The position numbers and the translations under genes are program-made. From Bretschneidera sinensis (taxonomy: Eukaryota; Streptophyta; Magnoliopsida; Brassicales; Akaniaceae), in the NCBI GenBank assembly GCA_023935145.1, contig CM043700.1, forward strand, positions 33,885,456 to 33,949,455: 64,000 nt of DNA, read 5' to 3'. Below are positions 1 through 12,300 of this stretch, one piece after another (position 1 is the first letter of the stretch; each line of letters starts with the position of its first letter). The notes beneath the pieces were generated by a model, which did not search any database, was not told the origin of the DNA, and was given only the letters and a program-made list of their open reading frames with translations.

Positions 1-94
1 ACCTTTTCTATTATCTATCTTGTGTCTTTAAGTTTTAACGTCATTACCGCCATCTTTTTATATGGATAGGTATAATCAATACTTTTTCTTGTAT

Positions 95-1480
95 TTTTTT
101 TTATAAGTGAATAAAATATAAGAAAAGAAAAGCGTACCAATGGGGTGCAACCTATGTACAAGGTTATCTATAGGAGAGAGACTCAACAAAGGCTACTTTA
201 TCTATTTCATTTATAAAAGAATTTCCTCGTTGAACCACTTTTTTCTAATTACAAATAAAGATCTCTCAACCCAATCAAAAGCTCTACGATTCTTCTTAAT
301 TCAAACTAACCAAAAGATAGAGAGAGGAATCATAGAGTAAGTTTTCTTAAGACTCTTCAATGTTCGAAACCCACTCCAAGCCTAAATTTTATCCTTCACG
401 GAGCCGGCGAAAACCCAAGACACCCAAAAACTTACAAACCATCTCGTAAAGAGCTCTAGCCAAAAAACATTCCAACAAAAGATGAAACACGGTTTCTCCA
501 TAGCTTTTGCAAATGAAACACCGATTAACCAACACCCTCCTTTTTTGTAAATTATCTAAAGTAAGAATCTTCTCCCAAGCGGCTTTCCACCCAAAAAAAC
601 ACTTTCTTTGGGCATTGGAACACCAAATTGCTTTCCAAGAGAAATTGGAGGAGCTATCTGAGGAATCTCCATCCACAAGAATCTTATAGAAAGATTTCAC
701 CTCAAAGCCTTTACCCTGACTATCCCTCCATCTAACCACATCCTCCTTAGACAGATCCGTCTTATAAGTATACAAATTTTCCAATAAACTTTCCACTTTC
801 AACCTCCAAATCTTGGACATTACGGATCAAAGGAACGTCCCACGAAATAATACCATTAGACACCAAGATACGCGGAGAAATAAGAGCTTCTTTGTTCCCT
901 ACAATTGCAAAAATCTCTGGAAACCAATCTTTAAGAGGAGTGTTCCCAAACCAAGAATCATGCCATAGCCTAGTTTCCTCCCATTACCCACCAACACTGA
1001 GAGACAAGGACGCAAGTCTTCCCAACCCCTTCTTATCCTTTTCCAGACCCCTACACCATAAGCCCCCCTCCCCTTTTTTGTCATCCACCTGCAGGAAACC
1101 ATCCCAAACTTAGCTTCCACCACCTTTCTCCAGAAGTGATCCCTCTCCCCAAGAAATCTCCAGAGCCATTTCCCCAAGAGAGCTTTATTGAATAAGGTGA
1201 GAGACTTCAAACCAAGACCCCCTCTTTCCATTGGCCGCTTAACCACTCCCTATCTCACCAAATGATATTTATACTCCACCCTTGTATTACCCCATAGGAA
1301 TCTCATCTGAATATACTTCAACCTCTTAGCCACAACACTAGGGATAGGAAATAGAGATATGAAATAATTAGGTAGACTCGAAGAGTGGTTTTAATGAGTG
1401 TAAGTCTTCCTCCTTTAGAGAGAAGGCAATTCTTCCACCCGGCCATAGGAAATAAATTGGAAATGGAGAAGGTGATTCTT
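95..1480 (-). pseudogene. L1-type LINE, 3' end of ORF2 (RT C-terminal part, zf-RVT), decayed
   Basis: Reading on the minus strand, the order is a post-RT segment near 1440-1390 (LSKGGRLTLIK motif), a segment around 1246-1180 (ERGGLGLKSLTLFNKALLGK, typical after plant LINE RT), then a zf-RVT-like domain at about 660-430 with the C-x2-C...H...C pattern (CFICK then FHLLLEC). A further C-terminal piece (WVFAGSVKD, then an IKKNRRAF-type tail) reads on to about 150. A T-run at 96-104 would be the poly(A) tail on this strand. Frameshifts and stops break the frame several times and the endonuclease and RT core are absent, so this is a 5'-truncated dead copy. It may lie in an intron of, or just upstream of, the UBP1-like gene on the other strand. 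Confidence 0.8.
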
Positions 1481-1761
1481 GTATTTTTAACCTTAGATGC
1501 TATAGTTTAGCATAATTCATGTGGTAGTTGGAAATTGAAATGCTTTTGTCTTCTTTTTCATGTTCTTTAAATTGTTATAAAATGATCTTTACTTTCTTCT
1601 AAAAATCCTTTGTATCACATTATCCTTCTTATTCTGGTTTCTGGTTAGTCTTCATTCTTATTATTGTTGCCTTGATTCTATTCTTATGAATCAAGCATCT
1701 CTTATATCATTTGTTGTTGCCACGTTGAATGTTATAATTTTATTATTTTTTTCTCATGCAG

Positions 1762-3494
1762 ATGATGGTCAAGAGAGGGTTAATGATGATGCTCCAGAGA
1801 ACAATCCTCAGTACACCACTGTTTATGTTGGCAATCTTGCACCAGAGGCAAGGATTTTTTCCTTGTAATTTTGTTATACTCGGATGACGTGGTCAAAGAT
1901 CTGTGCATCAGTGGACTAATGGATTTATTATGACCCCCAAGGCATGTCTTAGGCATATTTAATGGTTGTTATGGTGTCCTTAATCAGTCTAGAGATACAA
2001 CATCTGAGGAGACAATCTGAGTGGTGCAGATGTACTTGCAGTTAATATAATTAGTTAAATGTCTCTAATAAGCAAAGCAGTATGTTGATAGGGTGACAAC
2101 AGTATGAAGTGAGTTTGATTTTTATAGTAATAATAGCAAACTGTTTCTCACATCAGATATCTTCTTTTCAACAAGATCAATTCCTCTTCTTTCTGAATCT
2201 CTGTTTTTAATGGTTCCTTTGCAAATGATAAATATAGCCAAGTCGTTATGTTGCAAACGTTCTTTTTGTTTGTTTTTCTCATTAGCAGATAATTTGCAGG
2301 TTACTTCAATTGATCTCCACCGGCATTTCCATGCCCTTGGTGCTGGAACTATTGAAGATGTTCGGGTGCAACGGGACAAAGTTTTTGGGTTTGTTAGATA
2401 CAGCACACACGCTGAGGCGGCACTGGCTATTCAGATGGGGAATGCTCGGATTCTCTCTGGCAAACCGATTAAGGTATTTATCTCTACATTGAGAGATTAG
2501 TGTGTTATTAATAAATCTTGGCTGTTACGAACGCATAAAAAATTTCATAGGGAGATTAAATTTATTATGCTCTATTCGGTTATATATGCATTATGATGTC
2601 TAATCCACCATTCAACCCAATAGCAGGAATCTTTATTAATGGCTTAGGTGATTAATGATTATTTTCTTCTTTTGCTAGGCAGTTAACAAATTAAAATTTC
2701 ATGATTGAGGCATAGTTAAGTTGAGTTAATGAACTAAAATTTTAGGACCTCTGGTGTCAGATTGAGTTTTCCATAATGTGCTAGTGGTAATCATAATATT
2801 TAAACTCATAAGATAGAATTGATTATATAACCTCTGGGAAGAAATGGTCATTTATCGTGGAAGCTATAAATCGCTTGAACAATAGTTTTTGACCAGACCT
2901 GTTCTTGAATAAAAAGTTCTTCTGGCTCCATTGGGTGGTTGGTCAAATCTGAAAATTTTGAAATGGAGTATTTATTGGTCTAATTAATTTTGTCTGGTTT
3001 CATTGAAACATTCTGGTCAGAGGAGTCTCCATTATCAACAAGCTATAGATATAACTTAATATGGGTTGAAGGATATGATTGTTACAACTGTATATAGTTC
3101 CTATTTCAATTGCTGCATGCAGACTTGTTCTTTTTGAGTAATGCACAGATGGATGTTTATTAAAGATCTTTCGAACACAGCATGACTGTCCAATGATTTT
3201 GTGTTGCAGTGCTCATGGGGTAGCAAACCTACTCCACCAGGAACAAGCTCTACCCCCCTTCCGCCACCAGCTGTTCCGCACATGGCTGGTCTTTCTGCCA
3301 CCGACCTTGCAGTCTATGAAAGACAAACGGCTTTGAGCAAGATGGGTGGTGCACAGCTGCTGATGCATCCCCAGGGTCAGCATGCTCTTAAGCAGGCAGC
3401 CATGGGAATGGGTGCTGCTGGAGCTAGTCAGGCGATATATGATGGTGGGTTCCACAATGTCGCAACAACTCAGCAGCTCATGTACTATCACTAA
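1762..3494 (+). CDS. UBP1/RBP47-like oligouridylate-binding protein, last three exons (partial gene)
   Basis: Three exons encode the third RRM and C-terminal tail of a plant UBP1-type RNA-binding protein, a nuclear and stress-granule mRNA-binding family. Exon A is 1762-1847 (ends [14 protein letters not shown]2), exon B 2300-2473 (58 codons, phase 0 at both ends, RNP1 region), and exon C 3210-3494 ([11 protein letters not shown] to MYYH, then TAA at 3492). Acceptors are CAG at all three. The exon B donor is GTATTT, but the exon A donor is GCAAGG, a GC-AG intron. Joined, the frame is open and matches the family end to end. RRM1 and RRM2 must lie upstream of the window or be lost; 1500-1761 reads as intron. 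In RNP1, a Val replaces the usual first Gly (KVFGFV instead of KGFGFV). Confidence 0.85.
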
Positions 3495-5371
3495 TACTGA
3501 GATGACAACTCCCCTTGTACCTTTGCGGGGAGAAATAAGTCTTTGGAGAACTGAAGAATGATCTTTGTTTGATGTTTTTCTCCTTTACCTTTCCCCCCAC
3601 TGTTGTATCCCCGTTGCAGACCTTCTGAGCATGGATTTTGTCATTTCTTTTCTCCGCAGGGGATGATTTCATATTAATATTTAAGCCAATGCTGTCTAAA
3701 CTTAAGTTTTATGTGGAGATCTTATAGAATATTACACTACATGTAGGTTTATCTGTCTTTGATCATCCGGATAGGTTACCTCTACATATGGTGTTTCGTG
3801 GCCTCACTCCTTTGTGAATTGTTGGTAACCTTTTCATATTAAAGGAGTAAAGGCCCCAAAACTATGGTTAGTATTCTAACAATGCTAACAGTGTGTAGCA
3901 TGTTTTGAAATTAATTGATTAATCTTTACATTGTGTTCCGCAGTATGAAATTAAAGTGGAATTATAATTTTTTTAATATTAAAATTTGAAAAAATATATG
4001 ACCGAGCTCTAATTTTAATTATAAATTTCAATTTCATAAAACAGTGTTAGGTGATTTAATGCACCAACCAAATTTTAATTTTGTGCGACTTATTAGACCA
4101 GTGCACTGCTCATTGTTCAAAAGGATTCTTATAATGATTTGTGCACACTATCATAGAATCTTGAGTAATATCTGTTTGGAAACTTGAGTAGTAATTATCA
4201 TTGAAGTTTTTAGAGTGTGTTTTGAGAAGTTTAGATGAGTGTTTGAAAAGTATTTTTTTTTTTTTGGAAAAGTTCAGAGATTCTCGGTATATTTTTTGTT
4301 TATTTTTTCACTTTTCTTCAATGAAATGGCAACTCTTCAATAGACGAAACAGGTTAGAAAAAGATTTTAAAAATCTCCAAGGGAGTCACTCTTCAGTCTA
4401 ATTAATCATTATACTTAATCTCAATCTCCATTCGTATTTGTGAGTATTAAACATTTATTTTATATTGTAATATTTTTTTATTATTTAAATTTAATATAAT
4501 AGATTTATTTTAATAAAAAAATAAAATTAACATGAAATCCGTGATTTGTTAACGAAGAATCTATGTCCCGGTTTATAAATAAAAGTAGAGATAAATTTAC
4601 GTATCTGTTTATAAATAAAAGAAGGGATGAAAGTTTAAATCTCCATAAAAAAAATAAAACGAAAATTATTTATATAAACAATGATAAAAACAAAAACAAC
4701 ATTTTTTTTTTATAAAATTGATCGATTACCATCTTTATCTTTCATAAAATGGGTAAGTGATTCTTTCTGCATGGGCTGAACCATAAATGTCAATAAAACT
4801 TGAGGAAACCTTAGTAACTATATATATAAAACAGGCTTTTTTAAAAAAATTATTTTTACTTTTAAGGGGCGACAAACCCCATTTTAGTACATGGCACCGC
4901 CCTTATTTCTTAGGTAATCTAACATTTACAATTGGGAGAAGGTGATTTTTAAGCACACAATACTATTACAATATCACTGTATTACTCACATAAATTCTTG
5001 TGATCCCAAGGCAAGCTTTAACTTTGGTTTTTTTTTTTTTTTTTTTTTTTTTACCTGTAAACCAAGGTCTGGTTGGTTACTCTCAATGAATTCTTATAAT
5101 CTCCAGACTACCCATTTATATAACATACTCAAAATCCTGTCTTTGTCAACTTTTTTTCATTTGATCTTGTGTATGACTTTTTGATGTTTTTTTTACTACT
5201 GTTTCTATAACGACTCTGGGAAATTTGTATACTGAAAACAAAATTAAACATGTATAAGTTCGATTTTGATGGAAGATTTTTTTGTAAGGCCATCTTTTCA
5301 TATTCTAATTTTGGGTACTGTTCAATCATCAAATGTAAAGTGGAGTAGATTTTGAAACTTTCTTGACCATG
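3495..5371. other. 3' flank of UBP1-like gene and AT-rich intergenic DNA
   Basis: The first roughly 200 bases are probably the 3' UTR of the UBP1-like gene. The rest is AT-rich with no protein-like reading frame I can support. A long T-run sits at about 5029-5052, and shorter T-runs occur at 4251-4264 and 4702-4710. Confidence 0.5.
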
Positions 5372-7250
5372 CCACCTTATTGTATTGAATTGAAAAATAC
5401 TACTATTTTTTCTGGATAAATAAATATACAATGTAAAAATTGGAGACCATAGGTTGATAATGATTTGAGTTCTCATGTTTAGTTCTTGTAATATTTTTTA
5501 TATTAGACGAAATGGCACGGTAAATTAATTATATCAAATTGAATATCCATCTTTTCAATTAAAATTTCAGAGAATGATTTTGCGATCAGTTGAAGAATTT
5601 TATTATGATTTTGAGGTTGAATTCTTCTTTTCTCATATTTTTATTTTACTTTTTAAAAGAGATTATTGATAATAAAATTATTGAAAAGAAAATATAACTG
5701 CCACGGGCTAAAGCCTGGTAGTCATTACGATGAGAATGATGATGATGACAATGGTGGTTTGTCTAGAACCATTATGAAGTGCTTATCATAATGGTTTGTT
5801 TTGAAAGAAGTGCTTATCATTAAGCAATCCATTTGTCTTTTTCTTGCACGAATGTGAAGGTAGATTATGAGTGTTCATAAATAGCCATTCAATTTGTTTA
5901 TTCAATTAATGATTGATAGATTTAAGGTTATTATTTTGAGAAACAAATTGTTCAACCTAAATTTTTAATCATAAATTAAAAAATTCATATTACGAAAATA
6001 AAAGAATCACTTAAGTAAAAGTTGCAAAAGCTAATAAATAAATAAATTGGATTAAAAAAAAAAAGGCTCGTTTGCTTCACAAACAAAATTAGTGTGAGAT
6101 TAAAATGAGATTAGATTGAGATAGGATTAATGCGGTATCACCCGTGTCCTTATTTGGTTAAAATAGTTGACTAACTTTATCACATTGAAATTCTATGTTT
6201 GGTTGACAAGATTAACACTTGTATTAAAATTGAATAATGAGTAAGATGACAAAATTGCTCAATCTCAAACATTTCAATTAAGTTTTCTATTACTGTATAT
6301 CTTAAAAGTTAATTTATTAAATAATAACAATATTGATATTTTTTACAGTGATAATAATAATAATTTTAGGAGCCAATGCCAAACCAATTGTGCTCACCGT
6401 CTTCATCAACATATCTTGCAAAACTTTTTTCATAATATCTTGTGGTTTAAACTCTTCAATCGTCTTATTATGAATATTAATATTATAATAATTATTAGTT
6501 TTAAAAAATAATAATGAATATTATATTTTTAATTATATAATAATTACTATTATAAATATTATAATAACTATTATTATTGTTATTTTTATAATTATAATTT
6601 TGTTGTTGGTTTATATGTAAAACGGTAATGTTGAAAATAATATAAATTGAGGGGGCAAACTTGTCTTAAAAAGTTAATCCCACACCAAGCCTAATCCTAC
6701 CAAACATGTCTCATCTTCTCATGGGATAAATTTGATAAAATTAAACTTGAGATGAGATTTAAGTTAATCTCACCTTATGTACCAATCAAGTATGAGATTA
6801 AAGATTAAGGTAGGATTTAGTTAATCTAATTTTACTTAATTCCACCACTATCTCTGAATTAAGGGACCTAAAAGAATTTGCTGTTGGTGTTGGATTGAAA
6901 GTAAATTGGTAAAGGAAGATCCAAAAAAAATAAAGGGCACATTTTTAAAAAACTAAAGTAAAATAAAGGGAGGGCGGCGATCACTCCCCTTAGATCCGTC
7001 CTTGTAAATAATTGCAGATGTTTGAATAGTTTTATAAAAAGCTTTAGAGAAAATTGGTTAAAACAAAAATGAGAATTTTGATATTTATTTAACATTCAAA
7101 ATGAATTATAATAAAATAGTAATGAAATTATAAATTGTTTAATATTTAATAAAACTATTATGAAAATTATTTTTAATATAAATTTTATTTTAAGAATAAA
7201 TTTTTTTGTAATATTTATAATCTCAACCGGATAAGGACTTTCCCATTCAA

Positions 7251-7410
7251 GGACAAACCATTGGCTGACCTTCTAGAAGCAAGTCAGCATGTGTTTTCGC
7301 GGCGGCATTACTCACTTGTTTCGACAAACCATTGGCTGACCTTCTAGAAGCAAGTCAACATTTGTTTTCGCGGCAGCATTAGTCAATTGTTTCCTCAACA
7401 AAAATCAATA
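7251..7410. repeat. Two tandem ~68-bp units, target-site flank of the LINE
   Basis: A unit running from ACAAACCATTGGCTGACC through GTTTTCGCGGCGGCATTA is present twice here. It occurs about 1.5 times at 9045-9165 and once at 11327-11402. It is GC-richer than its surroundings and lies directly upstream of both LINE copies, so it marks how the duplication was shuffled. Confidence 0.75.
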
Positions 7411-9044
7411 TCAATTGCGATTGCAGCTTGCCCATGGTTTCCTGCCTTTCTCCTCTCCCTCTCCTCCATTTTCATCTTCTAACCATTTCAACCATCTGTA
7501 ATAGGAAAGAAAAAGCAAAGTAGGCAGTCTACTGTATCTGCCCAAGAACTCAAGGATCTGGAATATGTCCAGAATCATTTCAAGGAAAAAAGTGCTACAG
7601 TGCAAATGTCGCACAAAAAGGATTCTGCTCCTAGGAGCAAGCTAGATGAAAAGGAAGAAGGTATGGAATCAGATAGCATCTCCTACTCATTGGGTGAGGA
7701 GGATTCGTACTCCTTGAGAATGGAGATTAAAGGTATCTGCTCTGCAAGTGAAGATTGTATTCAATCAGGAACAGTAATGAATAGTTACAAAGTTCGAAAG
7801 GAGTCAGTGAAGATTCAAAGAATCTCTCCTCCACCTTGGGTGAAGGGATTCCAAGCTTCAAAGGTTTGACTAATGAGGGTTTGGCCTCAGTTACTGAGTT
7901 CTCTAAGAGTGAAGATGATGGTGTCCCTCACTCAGGTCCTGTTCATAGTTCTAGCGTGAACAGTAACAAAATGCAGAAGAAGAATGTTAAAGGCTTTAGG
8001 ATTCATTAGAGCTCTCTGGGTGGGTAGGAACCAAACTCTATGAGCTTGAGCAATGAGGTTTCTGCTCTAGGCAGTGAGGAATGTTTGTGGAAAGATGAAG
8101 TTCTAATTCCTCAAAGGAGCTCAGATTGTATGGCTCCTCACGTGAACAGTAACTTGAACCCAGAAGGAGGGGTTAAAAGAGCTCCTTGGGTGAGCCTCTT
8201 TGCAGATAATAAAAAGCCCAACAATGGTATGCAACTCTCAGTAATGGAGAATGAGCATGATGTAGTCAGTATCTCAGAGGATGAAATAGAAGAAGTATTT
8301 GAAGACTTTCCTCATTGTCTAGTTGGGTACTTTGTATGAAGATTTTCTGGGAAAGCAGCATTGAAACTTATCACAGACTCATGGAAAGTAAGAGTCCAAA
8401 CTCAATCTCATGATAGTGGCTGAATTATCTTTAAATTTGAGAATGCTGAATGTGTAATGAAAGTTATGCAAGAAGGACCTTACATAGTCTATAGTAGACC
8501 ATTGCTTCTAAAATCAATGCTTAAGTTCTTTTAATTTGATAATGAGGAGATTAGTACTATTCCTGTTTGGATTCAGTTGAAAAATTTGCCTATAGAATTG
8601 TGGTCTCCCAACATTCTTAGCAAGATAGGATCTCAATTGGGAAAACCTCTGTATGCTGACAAGCTTACCTCCAAAAAGGAAAGGATTTCTTATGCTAGAT
8701 TGCTAGTGGAGATAGACATTGCCAAAGAAATTAAGTTCTCAATTCCCATCAATCTTCCTGGAGGAAGATCCTTTGAGCAAAGAGTTGCTTATGAGAATTT
8801 GCCTAAGTACTGCAGTAGATGCAAGGTGATAAGGCATTCAGCTAACTCATGCAGATTCAGCTCAAAGTCTAAGTTGGAATTAATAGACTCTGTGAAGTCA
8901 GTTGAGAGTACAGGCATTGCTAAGGACCAGAATGCAGAGAGGAGACCTCTTAATGATGGTTCCTCTCCTAACTCAGATGCAACTGGGCCAGAAACTAGTA
9001 CAGGACCTTGTGCTCCTAATCAGAGAGTGCCTACGTTAAAAAAA
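7411..9044 (+). pseudogene. L1-type LINE ORF1 copy A (DUF4283, CCHC knuckle), truncated
   Basis: This is the same ORF1 as at 11554-13380, but broken. The start codon position is ATA instead of ATG (about 7532). The frame shifts near 7830-7860, several in-frame stops follow (for example TGA ending the stretch at 8339, TGA near 8423, TAA near 8532), and the copy ends abruptly at about 9044 inside ORF1. The DUF4283-type region (DFPHCLVGYF onward) and a C-x2-C-x4-H-x4-C knuckle at about 8810-8850 are recognisable; a Gly of the knuckle is Arg here. At two positions where copy B has stop codons this copy has sense codons, so the two copies decayed independently. Confidence 0.85.
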
Positions 9045-9365
9045 TAAGTCAACATGTGTTTTCGCGGCAGCATTACTCACTTGTTTCGACAAACCATTGG
9101 CTGACCTTCTAGAAGCAAGTCAACATATGTTTTCGCGGCGGCATTAGTCAATTGTTTCCTCAACAAAATCAGTACCACATGTATAGCCTGTAGGAATCTC
9201 AATCAACATTCATTGCTCCACAACAAGCCATGTGTAATCCTCACGCCCCCATCGAATCAAAATCTTTGCGACGTTGCCTCGAAACGCCAACGTGCCACAC
9301 ACAAACGAGCTCACACACTGATTGATCTCTTTACTCTTACGTCTCAGCACTTCTATCTCCACAAT
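9045..9365. other. LINE-free copy of the insertion locus (empty site) and downstream flank
   Basis: After the truncated LINE the sequence jumps back to flank DNA: repeat units at 9045-9160, the unoccupied target AAAATCAGTACCA (9164-9177), then the flank GTATAGCCTGTAGGAATC onward. The same flank follows the complete LINE at 16848-17045. On the minus strand, both copies of the flank keep a reading frame containing CGTLAFRGN and RWGREDYTWLVVEQ, which I do not recognise. Confidence 0.75.
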
Positions 9366-12300
9366 CCACCTTATTGTATTGAATTGAATTGAATTTAAAA
9401 ATACTACTATTTTTCTGGATAAATAAGTATACAATGTAAAAATTGGAGACCATAAGTTGATAATGATTTGAGTTCTCACGTTTTGTTCTTGTAATATTTT
9501 TTATACTTGTATTGTAAGATGTAATTGAGTTTATAAAATGATTTTTATTTTTATAAATATTAGATGAAATGGCACGGTAAATTAATTATATCAAATTGAA
9601 TGTCTATCTTTTCAATTAAAATTTCAGAGAATGATTTTACGATCAGTTGAAGAATTTTATTATGATTTTGAAACTGAATTCTTCTTTTTCTCATATTTTT
9701 ATTTTACTTGTTGAAAGAGATCATTGATAATGAAATTATTGAAAAAAAAAATTCACGGCTAAAGCCTGGTAGTCATTACGATGAGAATGATGATGATAAC
9801 AATGGTGGTTTGTCTAGAACCATTATGAAGTGCTTTTCGTACACCTCTTTCAACCTCTACTATATATGATTTGTTTTGAAAGAAGTGCTTATCATTAAGC
9901 AATCCATTTGTCTTTTTCTTGCACGAATGTGAAGGTGGATTATGAGTGTTCAAAAATTAGCAATTCAATTTGTTTATTCAATTAATGATTGATAGATTTA
10001 AGGTTATTATTTTGAGAAACAAATTGTTCAACCTAAATTTTTAATCATAAATTTAAAAATTCATATTACGAAAATAAAAGAATCACTTAAGTAAAAGTTG
10101 CAAAAGCTAATAAATAAATAAATTGGATTAAGAAAAAAAAAAAAGCTCGTTTGCTTCGCAAACAAAATTAGTGTGAGATTAAAATGAGATTAGATTGAGA
10201 TAGGATTAATGTGGTATCACCCGTGTCCTTATTTGGTTAAAATAGTTGACTAACTTTATCACATTGAAATTCTATGTTTGGTTGACAAGATTAACACTTG
10301 TATTAAAATTGAATAATGAGTAAGATGACAAAATTACTCAATCTCAAGCATTTCAATTAAGTTTTCTATTACTCTATATCTTAAAAGTTAATTTATTAAA
10401 TAATAACAATATTGGTATTTTTTACAGTGATAATAATAATAATTTTAGGAGCCAATGCCAAACCAATTATGCTCACCGTCCTCATCAACATATTTTGCAA
10501 AACTTTTTTCATAATATCTCGTGGCTTGAACTCTTCAATTGTCTTATTATAAATATTAATATTATAATAATTATTAGTTTTAAAAAATAATGATGAATAT
10601 TATATTTTTAATTATATAATAATTACTATTATAAATATTATAATAACTATTATTATTATTATTTTTATAATTATAATTTTGTTGTTGGTTTATATGTAAA
10701 ACGGTAATGTTGAAAATAATATAAATTGAGGGGGCAAACTTGTCTTCAAAAGTTAATCCCACACCAAGCCTAATCCTACCAAACATGTCTCATCTTCTCA
10801 TGGGATAAATTTGATAAAATTAAACTTGAGATGAGATTTAAGTTAATCTTACCTTATGTACCAATCAAGTATGAGATTAAAGATTAAGGTAGGATTTAGT
10901 TAATCTAATCTTACTTAATTCCCCCACTATCTCTGAATTAAGGGACCTAAAAGAATTTGCTGTTGGTGTTGGATTGAAAGTAAATTGGTAAAGGAAGATC
11001 CAAAAAAAATAAAGGGGACATTTTTAAAAAACTAAAGTAAAATAAAGGGAGGGTGGCGATCACTCCCCTTAGATCCGTCCTTGTAAATTGACAAGTTTGA
11101 ATAGTTTTATAAAAAGCTTTAGAGAAAATTGGTTAAAACAAAAATGAGAATTTTGATATTTATTTAACATTCAAAATGAATTATAATAAAATAGTAATGA
11201 AATTATAAATTGTTTAATATTTAATAAAACTATTATGAAAATTATTTTTAATATAAATTTTATTTTAAGAATAAATTTTTTTGTAATATTTATAATCTCA
11301 ACCGGATAAGGACTTTCCCATTCAAGGACAAACCATTGGCTGACCTTCTAGAAGCAAGTCAGCATGTGTTTTCGCGGCGGCATTAGTCAATTGTTTCCTC
11401 AACAAAAATCAGTACCATATAAAAGCGCACAAAATCTTGGCAAGTTAGAGAGAGAAGCTCTCGGCAATTGTGATTGCAGCTTGCCTATGGTTTCCTGCCT
11501 TTGACCTCTCCCTCTCCTCCATTTTCATCTTCTAACCACTTCAACCATCTGTAATGGGAAAGAAAAAGCAAAGTAGGAAGTCTACTGTATCTGCCCAAGA
11601 ACTCAAGGATCTGGAATATGTCCAGAATCATTTCAAGGAAAAAAGTGCTACAGTGTAAATGTCGCGCAAAAAGGATTCTGCTCCTGGGAGTAAGCTAGAT
11701 GAAAAGGAAGAAGGTATGGAATCAGATAGCATCTCCTGCTCATTGGGTGAGGAGGATTCATACTCTTTGAGAATGGAGATTGAAGGTATTTGCTCTACAA
11801 GTGAAGATTGTATTCAATCAGGAACAGTAATGAACAGTTGCAAAGTTCGAAAGAAGTCAGTGAAGGATTCAAAGAAGCTCTCCTCCACCTTGGTTGAAGG
11901 GATTCCAAGCTTCAAAGGTTTGACTAATGAGGGTTTAGCCTCAGATACTGAGTTCTCTAAGAGTGAAGATGATAGTGTCCCTCATTCAGGTCCTGTTCAT
12001 AGTTCTATCGTGAACAGTAACAAAATGCAGAAGAAGAATGTTAAAGGCTCTAGGATTCATCAGAGCTCTTTGGGTGGGGAGGAACCAAACTCTATGGGCT
12101 TGAACAATGAGGTTTCTGCTCCAGGAAGTGAGGAATGTTTGCGGAAAGATGAAGTTCTAATTCCTCAAAGGAGCTCAGATCGTATGGCTCCTCACGTGAA
12201 CAGTAACTTGAACCCAGAAGGAGGGGTTAAAAGAACTCCTTGGGTGAGCCTCTTTGTAGATAACAGAAAGCCCAACAATGGTATGCAACTCTCAGTAATG

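Larger units (their letters stand above)
5372..9044. repeat. Tandem segmental duplication, copy 1
   Basis: This block aligns collinearly to 9366-13097: it starts at CCACCTTATTGTATTG in both and ends inside LINE ORF1. Landmarks found in both copies include AAAGCCTGGTAGTCATTACG (5712 and 9764), GAGGGGGCAAACTTGTCTT, and the LINE ORF1. Differences are sparse substitutions, a roughly 57-bp extra segment in copy 2 near 9507-9565, and a roughly 45-bp deletion at the LINE 5' end in copy 1. The non-LINE part (5372-7400) is AT-rich, with no gene seen. Confidence 0.85.

Noticed and set aside
2122..2406. 94-codon minus-strand frame over the UBP1-like exon
   Set aside because: Shadow of the conserved exon at 2300-2473.
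6050..6850. Possible MITE (GAGATTAAAATGAGATTAG words in both orientations)
   Set aside because: Partial inverted similarity near 6090 and 6690-6830, but I could not fix matching ends or a target duplication. It is duplicated at 10140-10930 only as part of the larger segment.
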